Shown: piece after piece, positions 25,980 through 35,872 of the stretch
Layout: every line of letters begins with the position of its first letter
Numbering within the stretch: the first letter of the stretch is position 1
Origin: Bacillota bacterium
GTDB taxonomy: Bacteria; Bacillota; Clostridia; Oscillospirales; Ruminococcaceae
NCBI GenBank assembly: GCA_023429785.1
Contig: JAEZDD010000003.1
Span: forward strand, 1 to 64,000
Direction: 5' to 3'
DNA: 64,000 bases
The notes under the pieces: generated by a model
Databases searched by the model: none
Told to the model about the DNA's origin: nothing
Seen by the model: only the letters and a program-made list of their open reading frames with translations
Made by a program: the position numbers and the translations under genes

Positions 25980-26929
25980 TTGTCGTCCTCTTTATTTTCT
26001 GGGATAACCGGCTTAATTGCAGCGATGGCAACTTCAATTTGCTTGTCATCAGGCTCTCTTGTCGTCAGCCTTTGAAGAGCTAGTCCCGGCGCTGAAACAG
26101 CACGGGTTATTGGATTTTCATATTTCCCGGCAAGCCTGATGATTTCATATGCTATTCCTACCACAACAGGAAGTAAAGCAATTTTCAACGCAAATCTCAT
26201 TAGACTTGACGACCATGTTACCACAGAGAAAACAAGAATGCCGACGATAAGAACAATAAGAATGAAGCTCGTCCCGCAGCGAGGGTGAAAACGTGAGTGC
26301 TTTCTGATATTTTCAACAGTCAGCTCCTCACCAGCCTCATAACAGGCAATAGTTTTATGTTCGGCTCCATGATACTGATAAGTAACCTGAATGTCCTTCA
26401 GCATTGATGTCAGCGCAAGATAGCCAATAAAAATCGCTATTTTTATTACTCCCTCAATGAGTGTCAAAATAATATTATTATTTATAAAGCTATCAAAAAG
26501 CTTAACAATAAAAGTGGGGATATATACAAACAGTACGATAGCAATTAAAACACCCAGAACTGTCCCAACGCCTGTGATAATTGGCATCATTTTTGCGCCT
26601 AGCTTTTTCTCAAGCCATTTTTCAAACTTGCTTGGCTCTTCATCGCTGTCAGCCATCTGCTTATCGGCAGATTTGTTAAGGCATTTATAGCCGTCGATTA
26701 GCGATGTAAATAGATTGAAAATCCCTCTGATGAACGGAGCTTTTTTATACCACGGGGCATTTTTCCCGTTCTTAATTTCCCACTCCTCAACCTCAATTTC
26801 ACCTGAAGTCAGACGACAAGCCATCGACGCTTTGTCAACACCCCTCATCATTATGCCTTCTATCAATGCCTGACCACCTATTTTTGACTTAAATTTGCAT
26901 TCTGAATTTGTTTTAACTTTGTCGCTCAT
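25973..26929 (-). CDS. DUF1385 membrane protein (YqhQ family)
   Basis: The 318-residue protein opens with the family signature KIGGQALIEGIMMRGVDKAS and has three to four hydrophobic segments between residues about 110 and 250. Within these lie the conserved QYHGAEHKTIACYEAGEELT and RFHPRCGTSFILIVLI. The biochemical role is unknown; the family is nearly always next to prmC in Clostridia. Its start overlaps the end of the sensor kinase gene by 17 nt. Confidence 0.9.
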   Translation of the reverse strand: MSDKVKTNSECKFKSKIGGQALIEGIMMRGVDKASMACRLTSGEIEVEEWEIKNGKNAPWYKKAPFIRGIFNLFTSLIDGYKCLNKSADKQMADSDEEPSKFEKWLEKKLGAKMMPIITGVGTVLGVLIAIVLFVYIPTFIVKLFDSFINNNIILTLIEGVIKIAIFIGYLALTSMLKDIQVTYQYHGAEHKTIACYEAGEELTVENIRKHSRFHPRCGTSFILIVLIVGILVFSVVTWSSSLMRFALKIALLPVVVGIAYEIIRLAGKYENPITRAVSAPGLALQRLTTREPDDKQIEVAIAAIKPVIPENKEDDKW

Positions 26930-28391
26930 CGTTTATCCTTTCCTCCGATTCAGGTAAATTATTCACCTGCTCGGTTTTTGCTTCAATCTTCTTTGGTACG
27001 GCTGGTAATGAAATTGTTACTGTTGTTCCGACATTCTGCTCACTGCTGATAGAAAGAATCCCGCCATGCATATTAATGATTTCATCAGCAACAGCAAGGC
27101 CAATCCCTGAGCCTCGACGGCTGTGATTTGCTTTATAAAACTTCGTTTTAACTTTTGCTATGTCATTTTCACTGATTCCACAGCCGGTATCGGCAATAAT
27201 GATTTTTATGTGATTATCATCTTCAATTGCTTCAATTGTCACTGTTCCGCCCGGGTCTGAATACTTTATTGCATTATCAATTATATTTATGAAAACCTGT
27301 CTTAGCCTGTTCTTATCACCATAAACAAACGGCAGCATCTCAGGCTCGTAATATATTATATTAATCTGCTCCCGAAACGCTCTGTCCTGATATACGAGAA
27401 CAGCTTCACCCAGCTCGGCCAGAATATCCATTGTTGACTTCATCAGTGTGAAGCGACCATTTTGTATCCTTGAGAAATCAAGAAGCTCCTCCACCATTTG
27501 AGAAAGCCTTTCTGTTTCGCTAGTGATAACACGCATTCCTTTTTTTATTGTTTGCTGGTCATCAATATTATTGAGGGTTTCACTCCATCCTTTTATCGCT
27601 GTCAAAGGCGTCCTCAGCTCATGCGAAACAGATGAAATGAACTCGTTTTTCATGATTTCTGTATTAGACAGCTCATCTGCCATGCTGTTAATTATATCAC
27701 ATAGCTCGCCAAGCTCGTCCTCATTCTTTTTTTGTATTCTTTCAGAAAAGTCGCCTGTTGCGAAGTGCCTCGCTGTCGAGCCAATTTGCCTGATAGGTAT
27801 TACAATGGACTTTACAAAATAGAGCCCTGAAAAAATCATAAGAAGTATTATTGCAATAAAAATTATTGTTAAAAGAAAAATAAAAGAAATAATCTGACCG
27901 TCAACCTCTTTTAATGAAGTCACCATTTTAAGCGCTTCGTATTCGGTATTTGAGGTCGCAGGAACAAGGACGGAAATTGACATGACCTTTTCACCGCTGC
28001 CAAGCTCGCTGATATGATACCCCGTCCCGCTAGATAGCTCACGAGCCTGTTGATAGTCGGTCATATCCATGCCTTTTGGAGGGGGGAAACCAGAAGATGT
28101 AATGGTAATAACCCCGTCTGTATTGACTGCCATTAATTCAATTTTATCCTTCTCATCAAAATTCTCAACTATACTTCTGACCTCGGCTGAAAAATTTGAG
28201 GAATTATCCTGTGAAACCTTTAAGAGCATGCTTGTTATTATATTAAGCCTTGAGGTGAGATGCTGTTTCGCTGAGCTGTAATAATAATTCTGAATGGCAA
28301 CAGTAAAACCGATTTCAATGACGATTAATATTATTAAAATTACGCCTAAGCTGTTAATCAGCCATCTTTGTGTTATACTTCTCTTCGCCAT
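26913..28391 (-). CDS. Membrane sensor histidine kinase
   Basis: The 492-residue kinase has transmembrane segments at about residues 12-32 and 170-195 flanking an extracytoplasmic sensor of about 135 residues. A HAMP domain follows, then a HisKA domain with the phospho-acceptor His in SSVSHELRTPLTAIKGW, and a HATPase domain with DNAIKYS (N box), DTGCGI (G1) and GSGIGLAVADEI (G2). It is the partner of the response regulator encoded just upstream. The build resembles WalK-like cell-envelope kinases but has no PAS domain. Confidence 0.92.
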   Translation of the reverse strand: MAKRSITQRWLINSLGVILIILIVIEIGFTVAIQNYYYSSAKQHLTSRLNIITSMLLKVSQDNSSNFSAEVRSIVENFDEKDKIELMAVNTDGVITITSSGFPPPKGMDMTDYQQARELSSGTGYHISELGSGEKVMSISVLVPATSNTEYEALKMVTSLKEVDGQIISFIFLLTIIFIAIILLMIFSGLYFVKSIVIPIRQIGSTARHFATGDFSERIQKKNEDELGELCDIINSMADELSNTEIMKNEFISSVSHELRTPLTAIKGWSETLNNIDDQQTIKKGMRVITSETERLSQMVEELLDFSRIQNGRFTLMKSTMDILAELGEAVLVYQDRAFREQINIIYYEPEMLPFVYGDKNRLRQVFINIIDNAIKYSDPGGTVTIEAIEDDNHIKIIIADTGCGISENDIAKVKTKFYKANHSRRGSGIGLAVADEIINMHGGILSISSEQNVGTTVTISLPAVPKKIEAKTEQVNNLPESEERINDERQS

Positions 28392-28437
28392 TAATTATTT
28401 CAGCCCCTTTCTTTAGAAAATTCCTTCGAATCTTAAT

Positions 28438-29139
28438 TTATTTCCCTGCCGTCCACTTATACCCATATCCCCAGATTGTGAGAATATAGTTTGGATTTGA
28501 AGGCTCCTCCTCGATTTTCATACGGATTCTCCTGATATTAACGTCAACAATTTTATCGTCGCCGAAATAGCTTTCGCCCCATATATGATTGAGAATACTC
28601 ATTCTGTCGAGAGCGGTATTCTGATTTTTCATGAAATATTCCATAATCTGATATTCAACCTGTGTTAGGTCAACCGGCTCGTTGTTTTTAAAAACAGTTC
28701 TGCTTTTTAAATTCAGCGTGAAAGGACCGGATTTTATATAAATAACATCGTCATTTTTCGTTTGGCTCATACATACGCGACGGTAAATTGCGTCAACCCT
28801 CGCAACAAGCTCAGACGGCGAAAACGGCTTTGTTATATAATCATCAGCGCCAATCATCAGCCCCGAAACCTTGTCCATCTCCTGCGTCCTGGCTGTGAGC
28901 ATAATTATCCCTATCTTGCTGCTTCTTTCACGAAGCCTTTTGCAAACCGTGAAGCCGTCAATCCCCGGCATCATTATATCAAGCAAGGCAACATCAAAAT
29001 TCCCCTCCTGCTGGTCAAAAACCTTTATTGCATCTTCACCACAATTAACGTCGACAACATCATAGCCGGCTCTTTTTAAATTGATTACAACAAATTCACG
29101 TATTACATCTTCATCTTCACAAACAAGTATCTTTTTCAT
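28438..29139 (-). CDS. Response regulator, OmpR/PhoB family
   Basis: The 233-residue regulator has a receiver domain with the acidic pocket (LVCEDEDV), the phospho-acceptor Asp in VALLDIMMPGIDG, and the conserved Thr and Lys (MLTART, DDYITKPF). A C-terminal winged-helix DNA-binding domain with VDVNIRRIRMKIE follows. It lies between the 436-aa lipoprotein gene and the sensor kinase gene on the same strand, 21 nt and 46 nt away, so all three probably form one operon. Confidence 0.94.
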   Translation of the reverse strand: MKKILVCEDEDVIREFVVINLKRAGYDVVDVNCGEDAIKVFDQQEGNFDVALLDIMMPGIDGFTVCKRLRERSSKIGIIMLTARTQEMDKVSGLMIGADDYITKPFSPSELVARVDAIYRRVCMSQTKNDDVIYIKSGPFTLNLKSRTVFKNNEPVDLTQVEYQIMEYFMKNQNTALDRMSILNHIWGESYFGDDKIVDVNIRRIRMKIEEEPSNPNYILTIWGYGYKWTAGK

Positions 29140-29160
29140 TATAACAGCCCCTTCTGAATA

Positions 29161-30471
29161 TTATAAAACATAAAAATTATTCACAAATTCCAACAAGGAA
29201 AGTGACAGCGGGTCACCATTCTTTAATCTCACAAGATAATCAATCTGTCCTTTTGACTTAATCTTGTCATAGCCCTCGTATTCTAATTCCTGAGTATTTT
29301 TTCTCACACATACTCTTATTCTTAAAAGCTCGGTCATATTATCACTTAGCTGTCCGTCATACTTGAAAAATATAACTTCGTCGGTTTTTGTATCAGTTTT
29401 TAATGTGACAACGCTCTTCCACTTGTCAGGAATAATAAATACATATCCATCATTAATATTAAAATAGCTCGTATATTTTGCCTTTAGGTTAAAATAATCT
29501 AAAACGGAATACCATGTCGTCTGATTAATCTGCTGGTCCAATGGCATCTGCTGATAGCCTAAAAAAGGCTTGACTAATGGGATTTCAACTATTCCGTCGT
29601 TATCAATATCAATTGAGCTATAGCCAATAGGTCTGGTCGTATTAAGATTTGTTGCATTTGAGTTTAAAAACAACGGATTGTTAAGCATATTATACTTAAA
29701 ATTTAACACTTCAGTTTTCAGCGCGCCGTTTGTCTTTAAAGCATCAACATAAATAGAAGGAGAATTGTCATCAATCTTCCCTTTGACTATATTTTTATAT
29801 TCCACAGTGTCTTTTTCCATGTCAACCGTGCTGACACATTTAATCTGGCCATCAACGGATTTAAACATTTTTGCCTGACCGTTTGTATTCCCTGTGCTGT
29901 TTGTCACAGTTATCAGTTCGTTTTGATTATCCTGGTCCATATCCATTGTTTCCATAACTGAATAGTTGTCGGAATATATTTCTTTCAGCTGCTTGTTTTC
30001 ATAATTATATATTTTTAATACCTTTTCCGCCTTATTCACAGTATTAAACCCGACAATTATATTGACACTATTACTTGAGCCTAGCTTTGAAATAACAATT
30101 TTGTCAACATCTGTGCTCATTCCACCAAGGTCGTAAACCGACTGCCATTTTCCGTTTAAATTATCTAAAACATTAATTCTGATTGTATTATCTGTCCCGG
30201 AAGAATTGGTTTTCTGATAAAAAACCAATGCCTCCTGTGTTGGCTCGTCATCCAGATTTGCAAAAAGAATAGCGGAACGGTTGTCACCTGTTTTTGGATA
30301 TTTCAGCTGAATATTCGTCCCCACGCTATCAATCAATGTCTGATGGATAACCGTTTGCTCCTCACTGAGCTTCGGTGCATAAAGAAGTCCCTCAACGCCA
30401 AGATTTGAATAACTGCATCCTGATAAAAGCAAAGTCATGGCGCATAAAATTATTAAACCTTTTGTTTTCAT
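29161..30471 (-). CDS. Lipoprotein of unknown function linked to a two-component system
   Basis: The 436-residue protein has a lipoprotein signal with lipobox LLSGCSY (mature Cys near residue 19). The rest is beta-rich and contains FG-GAP/VCBS-like strands such as DMDQDNQNELITVT and SSIDIDNDGIVEIPLV, which often bind calcium and form propeller folds. It is the first gene of the operon with the response regulator and kinase, so it may be a sensory accessory or target. It has a strong ribosome-binding site, CAGGAGG. Confidence 0.75.
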   Translation of the reverse strand: MKTKGLIILCAMTLLLSGCSYSNLGVEGLLYAPKLSEEQTVIHQTLIDSVGTNIQLKYPKTGDNRSAILFANLDDEPTQEALVFYQKTNSSGTDNTIRINVLDNLNGKWQSVYDLGGMSTDVDKIVISKLGSSNSVNIIVGFNTVNKAEKVLKIYNYENKQLKEIYSDNYSVMETMDMDQDNQNELITVTNSTGNTNGQAKMFKSVDGQIKCVSTVDMEKDTVEYKNIVKGKIDDNSPSIYVDALKTNGALKTEVLNFKYNMLNNPLFLNSNATNLNTTRPIGYSSIDIDNDGIVEIPLVKPFLGYQQMPLDQQINQTTWYSVLDYFNLKAKYTSYFNINDGYVFIIPDKWKSVVTLKTDTKTDEVIFFKYDGQLSDNMTELLRIRVCVRKNTQELEYEGYDKIKSKGQIDYLVRLKNGDPLSLSLLEFVNNFYVL

Positions 30472-30520
30472 ACTTCCTCCTGATTTAATATATACTTAGC
30501 ATTAAAATTATTATAAAAAG

Positions 30521-30549
30521 AAAAAGGTGAACGGATTACCGTCACCTTT
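30521..30549 (-). terminator. Terminator after citrate synthase, near the lipoprotein operon
   Basis: On the minus strand, AAAGGTGA...TCACCTTT with a 3-bp inner pairing is followed by TTCTTTTT. It lies between the citrate synthase stop at 30653 and the lipoprotein start at 30471. Two minus-strand TATAAT sequences (30560-30565 and 30574-30579) lie just before it, so it could also act as an attenuator. Confidence 0.75.
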
Positions 30550-30652
30550 AAGGATTAGGATTATACCTAATCAATTATACCATATTTGTATTTATATTAA
30601 AAGAGTTTTTTTAAAATAACAATACTTTATCATAAACGTAGATTAATATCAA

Positions 30653-32008
30653 TTATCTTTTGTCAAGCGAAACATAATTTCGAAGCTTCGCAACAGATTT
30701 GTATGCTGGGCGAATTATCCTCTTCCCAGTCACAATTTCCTCAAAACGGTGTGCACACCAGCCTGGCATTCTTGACACAGCAAAAAGCGGAGTGAACAGG
30801 TCGCTAGGTATTCCAAGCATTTTATAAACCAAGCCGGAATACATATCAACGTTCGCAGAAACTGTTTTAACATCACCCTTAACTTCAGCAAAAAGCTGAG
30901 GCGTCAATTTTTCAATAGTTTGAAGAAGATTGAATTCAGCTTCAAAATCAGTTCCTTTCGCCATCTTCATTGAATGCTCTTTTAATATTATTGCACGAGG
31001 GTCCGAAAGTGTATATACGGCGTGACCCATCCCATAAATCAGCCCCGATTTGTCGCCGGCTTCTTTTCTCAAAAGCTTTCTCATATAATCAGCTACCTGA
31101 TTTTCATCGTCCCAGTCCTTGACATTTTCCTTGACGAAATCAAGCATTTCCATTACTTTTATATTTGCTCCGCCATGCTTTGGCCCCTTGAGCGAGCCTA
31201 TTGCCGCTGAATATGCCGAATATGGGTCAGTCCCTGAAGAAGTAAGCACTCTGCAAGCGAAGGTTGAGTTGTTCCCGCCTCCGTGTTCAGCATGAAGCAC
31301 TAGGCACAGGTCGAGGAGTCTTGCCTCCTCCTGAGTATATTGTCTATCCGGTCTTAGCGCAGAAAGAATAGATTCCGCTGTGCTTTCATTAGCTCTCTGC
31401 TGGTGCATTATTAGACTCTTTTTCCCATAGTATCTTTGCTTAACCTGATACGCATATACCATTATCGCCGGAAGCTTTGAAATAATGGAAATTGCCGTCT
31501 GCATTTCGTTCTCGTATGATTGCTCCTCCGGGCTGTCGTCATATGAATAAAGAGCTAAAACAGAGCTCCCCAGCTTGTTCATTACATTTGAAGAAGGCGC
31601 TTTTAAAATCATATCCTCAAAGAAGTTATCCGGCAGCTCACGGTTCTCGCTCAGAATTTCAGTGAATTTTTGAAGCTCGTCTCTGTTCGGGAGCTTCCCC
31701 ATCAAAAGAAGATACACAGCTTCTTCAAAACCGAAACGGCTTTCAGCAATTGAATGTGAGATTAGGTCGTTTATATTATAGCCTCTATAAATTAATTCGC
31801 CGTCGATAGGCTGCTTTTCGCCCTCATTGACAATATATCCATGAACGTTACAGATATTTGTTACACCAGCCATAACACCCGTTCCGTCCGCATTTCTTAA
31901 CCCTCTTTTAACATTGTATTTATCATAAAAAATCGGGTCTATTGTATTGTTGTTTATTACTTCTTCATAAAGCCTCGAGCGTATTTCGTTGCTAATTTTA
32001 CTCCGCAT
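30653..32008 (-). CDS. Citrate synthase
   Basis: This enzyme condenses acetyl-CoA with oxaloacetate. The active-site His and Asp lie in HAEHGGGNNSTF, KHGGAN and GMGHAVYTLSDPRA. The 451 residues include a longer N-terminal extension than the short Gram-positive enzymes (about 370 aa), which is typical of the long anaerobe type. No other TCA-cycle genes are close by; it may feed glutamate synthesis. Confidence 0.93.
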   Translation of the reverse strand: MRSKISNEIRSRLYEEVINNNTIDPIFYDKYNVKRGLRNADGTGVMAGVTNICNVHGYIVNEGEKQPIDGELIYRGYNINDLISHSIAESRFGFEEAVYLLLMGKLPNRDELQKFTEILSENRELPDNFFEDMILKAPSSNVMNKLGSSVLALYSYDDSPEEQSYENEMQTAISIISKLPAIMVYAYQVKQRYYGKKSLIMHQQRANESTAESILSALRPDRQYTQEEARLLDLCLVLHAEHGGGNNSTFACRVLTSSGTDPYSAYSAAIGSLKGPKHGGANIKVMEMLDFVKENVKDWDDENQVADYMRKLLRKEAGDKSGLIYGMGHAVYTLSDPRAIILKEHSMKMAKGTDFEAEFNLLQTIEKLTPQLFAEVKGDVKTVSANVDMYSGLVYKMLGIPSDLFTPLFAVSRMPGWCAHRFEEIVTGKRIIRPAYKSVAKLRNYVSLDKR

Positions 32009-32040
32009 TCTTCCTTCACCTCTAATAGATTAATATTTTT

Positions 32041-32069
32041 ATTTTAAACTAATTATATAAAAAAGTCAA
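32041..32069 (-). promoter_or_regulatory. Promoter of the citrate synthase gene
   Basis: On the minus strand, -35 TTGACT (32064-32069) and -10 TAAAAT (32041-32046) are separated by 17 bp. The start would be about 25 nt before the ATG at 32008. Confidence 0.7.
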
Positions 32070-32179
32070 GAAATGTCCTTTTTTGTATGCCAAAAATACT
32101 TGGAATAATTTTGTCAGTACAAGAATAATATTTTGTAGGACGAGTTTTTTATGCTTTATAAAAAAGGAAGGATTAATAA

Positions 32180-33160
32180 ATGAAAAATTTTTTATCAATA
32201 ATGCTGGTTTTTGCCGTATTGCTTCTGCTCATTCCTGCGATAGCGCTTTTCAAAAAGCCACCTGCTTCAAGCAGTAATACTTCAAGTCAAATTCAGGCTG
32301 AAAATCAGCCAAACAGCTATAAAATGTATGATACAACAACTCAAACGATAATAGATATTCCTTTAAGGGATTATCTCATCGGTTCAGTGTTTGCTCAAAT
32401 GCCTGCCTCCTTTGAGCCTGAGGCATTAAAGGCACAGGCTGTTCTTTCCCATACATATATTGTCAGACAGCATAGCAAGGAGCTGAAAACACCTTCCCCT
32501 AGCCTCGCCGGTGCCGATTTCTCAAACGATGCTAATCTATATCAGGAATATTTCACAATTGACCAGGCAAAGGCATTCTATAAAACTGATTATGACGCTG
32601 ACTTAAAAAAGGTTTCCGGAGCTGTTGATGCAGTGATTAACGAAATAGTTACTTATAATAATGAGCCTATTATTTCTGCCTTCCACTCTATGTCGAGAGG
32701 AAAGACTGAAAGCGCGTTGAATGCCTGGGGCAACGATATTCCATATCTTCAGGCTGTTGACAGCACAAGCGATATGTCTGAAAAGAATTTCACCGATGTA
32801 AAAAGCTTCACACCCGATGAAATTTCAGCCCGACTAAAGACATATTCTAAAGACCTTGTTCTTGAAGATGACAAGTCAAAGTGGTTTTCAATAACCGATA
32901 TATCCCCATCTGGGACTGTCCTAAACGTCAAGGTCGGGAACCAAACAATCAAAGGCTCGGAATTAAAAACGCTTCTTTCTCTTCGCTCCGGATGCTATGA
33001 AATTGCCTTTGACGGCACAGATTTCAAAATCACAACAAAAGGCGTGGGGCATTGCGTCGGGATGTCTCAATATGGTGCAAACGCAATGGCAAAGCAGGGC
33101 AGCAACTATAAAGACCTTATAAACCATTATTTCACCGGGGTTTCTATTGTCACTATATAA
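32180..33160 (+). CDS. spoIID: SpoIID/LytB domain protein (stage II sporulation protein D)
   Basis: SpoIID is a membrane-anchored lytic transglycosylase that trims peptidoglycan during engulfment in sporulation. The N-terminus has a transmembrane segment (residues about 4-24). The SpoIID domain contains PLRDYLIGSVFAQMPASFEPEALKAQ (about residues 61-86), with the Glu of the SFEPEALKAQ stretch at the catalytic site. It also has SAFHSMSRGKTESA and the C-terminal KGVGHCVGMSQYGANAMA. The 326-residue size matches the sporulation protein. A second member lies at 53606. Confidence 0.9.
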   Translation: MKNFLSIMLVFAVLLLLIPAIALFKKPPASSSNTSSQIQAENQPNSYKMYDTTTQTIIDIPLRDYLIGSVFAQMPASFEPEALKAQAVLSHTYIVRQHSKELKTPSPSLAGADFSNDANLYQEYFTIDQAKAFYKTDYDADLKKVSGAVDAVINEIVTYNNEPIISAFHSMSRGKTESALNAWGNDIPYLQAVDSTSDMSEKNFTDVKSFTPDEISARLKTYSKDLVLEDDKSKWFSITDISPSGTVLNVKVGNQTIKGSELKTLLSLRSGCYEIAFDGTDFKITTKGVGHCVGMSQYGANAMAKQGSNYKDLINHYFTGVSIVTI

Positions 33161-33164
33161 CGCA

Positions 33165-33194
33165 AAAAACCAGTCATAATGACTGGTTTTTTTA
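33165..33194. terminator. Convergent terminator between spoIID and pyk
   Basis: An 11-bp stem AAAAACCAGTC / GACTGGTTTTT has a 5-nt loop and T-runs on both strands, so it can stop transcription from either side. Confidence 0.9.
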
Positions 33195-33220
33195 TATCTA
33201 TAAATTTATAACTTGCTCAA

Positions 33221-34651
33221 TTAATCATTTTCCTGCAAGAGCTGAACCTTCAGCAAATTAGTTGTCCCTGACATTCCAAGAGGAACACCGGCAGTAATAA
33301 CAACAAGATTCCCGTCTTGAACTAATTGTCTTTTCTTCGCACTGTCAATAGCATGAGCAAATAAATCATCTGTACTGGTTTTTTCTTCAACAAGCACCGG
33401 GATAATCCCCCATGACAAATTCAGCTGGCGAAGGATTGTTTCATCGGTTGTACAGCCGATAATCTGGCAGTTCGGGCGATATTTTGATATCATTCTCGCT
33501 GTTGTCCCTGTTTTTGTAACAGTAATAATTGCGTTTGCACATAGGTCATGCGCTGTTGTCACTGTCGCGTGTGAAATTGCATTTGTGATATCCTTATTCT
33601 CATCCGGCTCTCTCTTTGAAAATCTCGAACGATAATTAATATCATCCTCTGTTGTTCTTGCGATAAGTGACATTGTTCTCACTGTTTCAACCGGATATTT
33701 CCCGGCGGCTGTTTCACCCGAAAGCATTATCGCACTTGTTCCGTCATAAATAGCATTAGCTACGTCTGTGATTTCAGCTCTCGTCGGACGTGGATTATTA
33801 ATCATTGATTCAAGCATTTGCGTCGCTGTGATAACCTGCTTCCCTGCATTATATCCCTTTTGGATAATTTCTTTCTGGATAGCCGGAATTTGTTCAAAAG
33901 GAATTTCAACGCCCATATCCCCTCTGGCAACCATTATTCCGTCGGCAACCTCAAGGATTTCGTCTATATTATTAACACCGTCAAGGTTCTCAATTTTTGC
34001 AATAATTCGTGGATTGTGCCAGCCTAGGCTTTGTGTGAATTTTCTTAGATACATGATATCCGCCGCTGACCTGACAAAGGAAGCTGCAATAAAATCAAAG
34101 CCCATTTTTGCACCAAACTGAAGGTCTGACATATCATTGTCAGAAATATATGGCATAGAAAGCATAACGCCGGGAACATTCACGCCCTTATTGTTTGAAA
34201 GTGTCCCCCCGTGGATAACTGTACAGGTGATTTCCTTTGCTGTTACCTTTGTTGCTTTTAGCTCAATTACTCCGTCATTTATTAAAATTGCCGTCCCAAC
34301 TTTAACGTCATTTGTCAAGCCTTTAAAGGAAATTGAAGAAATTTTATCAGTCCCCTCAACATCTTCAATAGTCAAGGTATATGTGTCGCCGTCTTTGATT
34401 TCAACAGGCTTGTTATCCTTAAATTTCCCTAGTCTTATTTCAGGGCCTTTTGTGTCAAGAAGGGTTGCTATCGGCAAGCCTAGCTCTTCTCTTAGCTTAA
34501 CTATCATATCAAATCTTTGCTGATGAGTTGCATGGTCCGCATGAGAAAAGTTAAATCGCGCTACATCCATTCCTTCAATCATTAGATTTTTTAATACTTG
34601 CGGATTATCAGTTGAAGGACCGATAGTGCATACAATTTTAGTTTTTCTCAT
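33221..34651 (-). CDS. pyk: Pyruvate kinase
   Basis: This is the last step of glycolysis, making ATP and pyruvate from PEP and ADP. It shows MRKTKIVCTIGPS at the start, the substrate/metal segment DGIMVARGDMGVEIP, the K+ and Mg2+ site region ILLDTKGPEIR-like (LLDTKGPEIRLG), and TAAGKYPVETV. The 476 residues give the plain enzyme without the C-terminal PEP-utiliser domain found in Bacillus. It stands alone behind a good promoter. Confidence 0.96.
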   Translation of the reverse strand: MRKTKIVCTIGPSTDNPQVLKNLMIEGMDVARFNFSHADHATHQQRFDMIVKLREELGLPIATLLDTKGPEIRLGKFKDNKPVEIKDGDTYTLTIEDVEGTDKISSISFKGLTNDVKVGTAILINDGVIELKATKVTAKEITCTVIHGGTLSNNKGVNVPGVMLSMPYISDNDMSDLQFGAKMGFDFIAASFVRSAADIMYLRKFTQSLGWHNPRIIAKIENLDGVNNIDEILEVADGIMVARGDMGVEIPFEQIPAIQKEIIQKGYNAGKQVITATQMLESMINNPRPTRAEITDVANAIYDGTSAIMLSGETAAGKYPVETVRTMSLIARTTEDDINYRSRFSKREPDENKDITNAISHATVTTAHDLCANAIITVTKTGTTARMISKYRPNCQIIGCTTDETILRQLNLSWGIIPVLVEEKTSTDDLFAHAIDSAKKRQLVQDGNLVVITAGVPLGMSGTTNLLKVQLLQEND

Positions 34652-34699
34652 ATTAATTCCTCCAAGAATTATTTAAATTTTCAATTTTTTTCCCTTTTG

Positions 34700-34728
34700 A
34701 TTATAAATCAAAGATTTTATTCAGTCAA
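34700..34728 (-). promoter_or_regulatory. Promoter of pyk
   Basis: On the minus strand, -35 TTGACT (34723-34728) and a perfect -10 TATAAT (34700-34705) are separated by 17 bp, about 50 bp upstream of the ATG at 34651. Confidence 0.75.
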
Positions 34729-34819
34729 TAAGTTCCTTTTGTTTTTATATCTTTTTGTATATTTTTATAATTAGCAACACATTTGTTGAGAATAATATAT
34801 CAAATAATGTAATAATTCT

Positions 34820-35584
34820 TTAGCCTTTAGCCTTCCCCCTAAGCAATAGCTCATTCAATATGCAAAACCACTCTCTCACCCAATATGTGGGGATAAGATA
34901 TTTTCTTGTCTTGCAAAATAATGATTTGGCATTTAAGCCTAGTTTTTTCGCTATCAAGCATGAGCGAAACTGATGATAGCCATCTGTTACTATTGTTATA
35001 TCTTTTCCTAAAGCCATATTGTCTATAATTTTTTTAGAAAATTTCAAGTTTTGAAAGGTGGTAGCCGACTTATCCTCTATTATTATTCTGAAATCACTTA
35101 TCCCTTTTTCGACTAGATAGGTTTTCATCGCCTGAGCTTCAGAAATTATTTCATTCAAGCCTTTTCCGCCTGAAACAATACACAGCACCTCGGGATTTTT
35201 AGCTAAATATTTATATGCTGCTTCGAGGCGTCGGACCAGCATTCTAGTCGGCTTAGTCCCCTTGACACGACAGCCTAGGACGACTAATGTATTAAGCTTT
35301 TTTGGTGAATTCAATATTGCCATTAGCATTAATATCGAAATAAAAAAAAGATACAAAATAAAGATTATTATTAAAATTAAACTGGCTATTAAAATTACCC
35401 TTAGTATAGTATTGCTGTAAAAATAAAAAATTAGCTTTAAAAAACCATCGTAAAAGAAGAATAGTAATAAACCGAATAAGCAAATTATACTCCCAGATAT
35501 ATTCCCGATATTAATAATTTCCTTAAACATTGGCAGAATAAAAATTATGAGACCAAATAAAAACAAAAAAGCTAAAAGTATCAA
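34820..35584 (-). CDS. YdcF/ElyC/SanA family membrane protein (DUF218)
   Basis: The 254-residue protein starts with TTG 35584, which has AGGAG 7 nt upstream. The first 90 residues hold three hydrophobic segments. The DUF218 domain follows, with the signature VVLGCRVKGTKPTRMLVRRL, VSGGKG, and RIIIEDKSATTFQNLKF. Family members affect envelope precursor metabolism in E. coli (ElyC, SanA), and some bind SAM in vitro (YdcF); the function here is inferred only as envelope-related. Confidence 0.85.
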   Translation of the reverse strand: MILLAFLFLFGLIIFILPMFKEIINIGNISGSIICLFGLLLFFFYDGFLKLIFYFYSNTILRVILIASLILIIIFILYLFFISILMLMAILNSPKKLNTLVVLGCRVKGTKPTRMLVRRLEAAYKYLAKNPEVLCIVSGGKGLNEIISEAQAMKTYLVEKGISDFRIIIEDKSATTFQNLKFSKKIIDNMALGKDITIVTDGYHQFRSCLIAKKLGLNAKSLFCKTRKYLIPTYWVREWFCILNELLLRGKAKG

Positions 35585-35773
35585 ACCAATCTCCTTTATT
35601 ATTATTGTTTTATTAAATGCTTATACATTTGTATGCTTAGAATTTATCTATAATTATATAGTATATTACTTTAAAAAAAATATCAAGACGCATTATTAAA
35701 TAATGGCATTAATTTTACATTTAGTTGCACAAAAATGCTTTTTAAAACTAATGTACTTTGTGAAAAAAATATC

Positions 35774-35802
35774 TTGATAAATTTAATATTATCATATATA
35801 AT
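35774..35802 (+). promoter_or_regulatory. Promoter of the NifU-like/GGGtGRT operon
   Basis: The -35 TTGATA (35774-35779) and a perfect -10 TATAAT (35797-35802) are separated by exactly 17 bp. The start would be near 35809, giving a leader of about 64 nt. Confidence 0.8.
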
Positions 35803-35872
35803 AAGCTTGTATGTTTTTAGCCTGGTTCAATAAAATTGAAAATAAAGGCAAAATACCGAAAGGAGTACAGAT

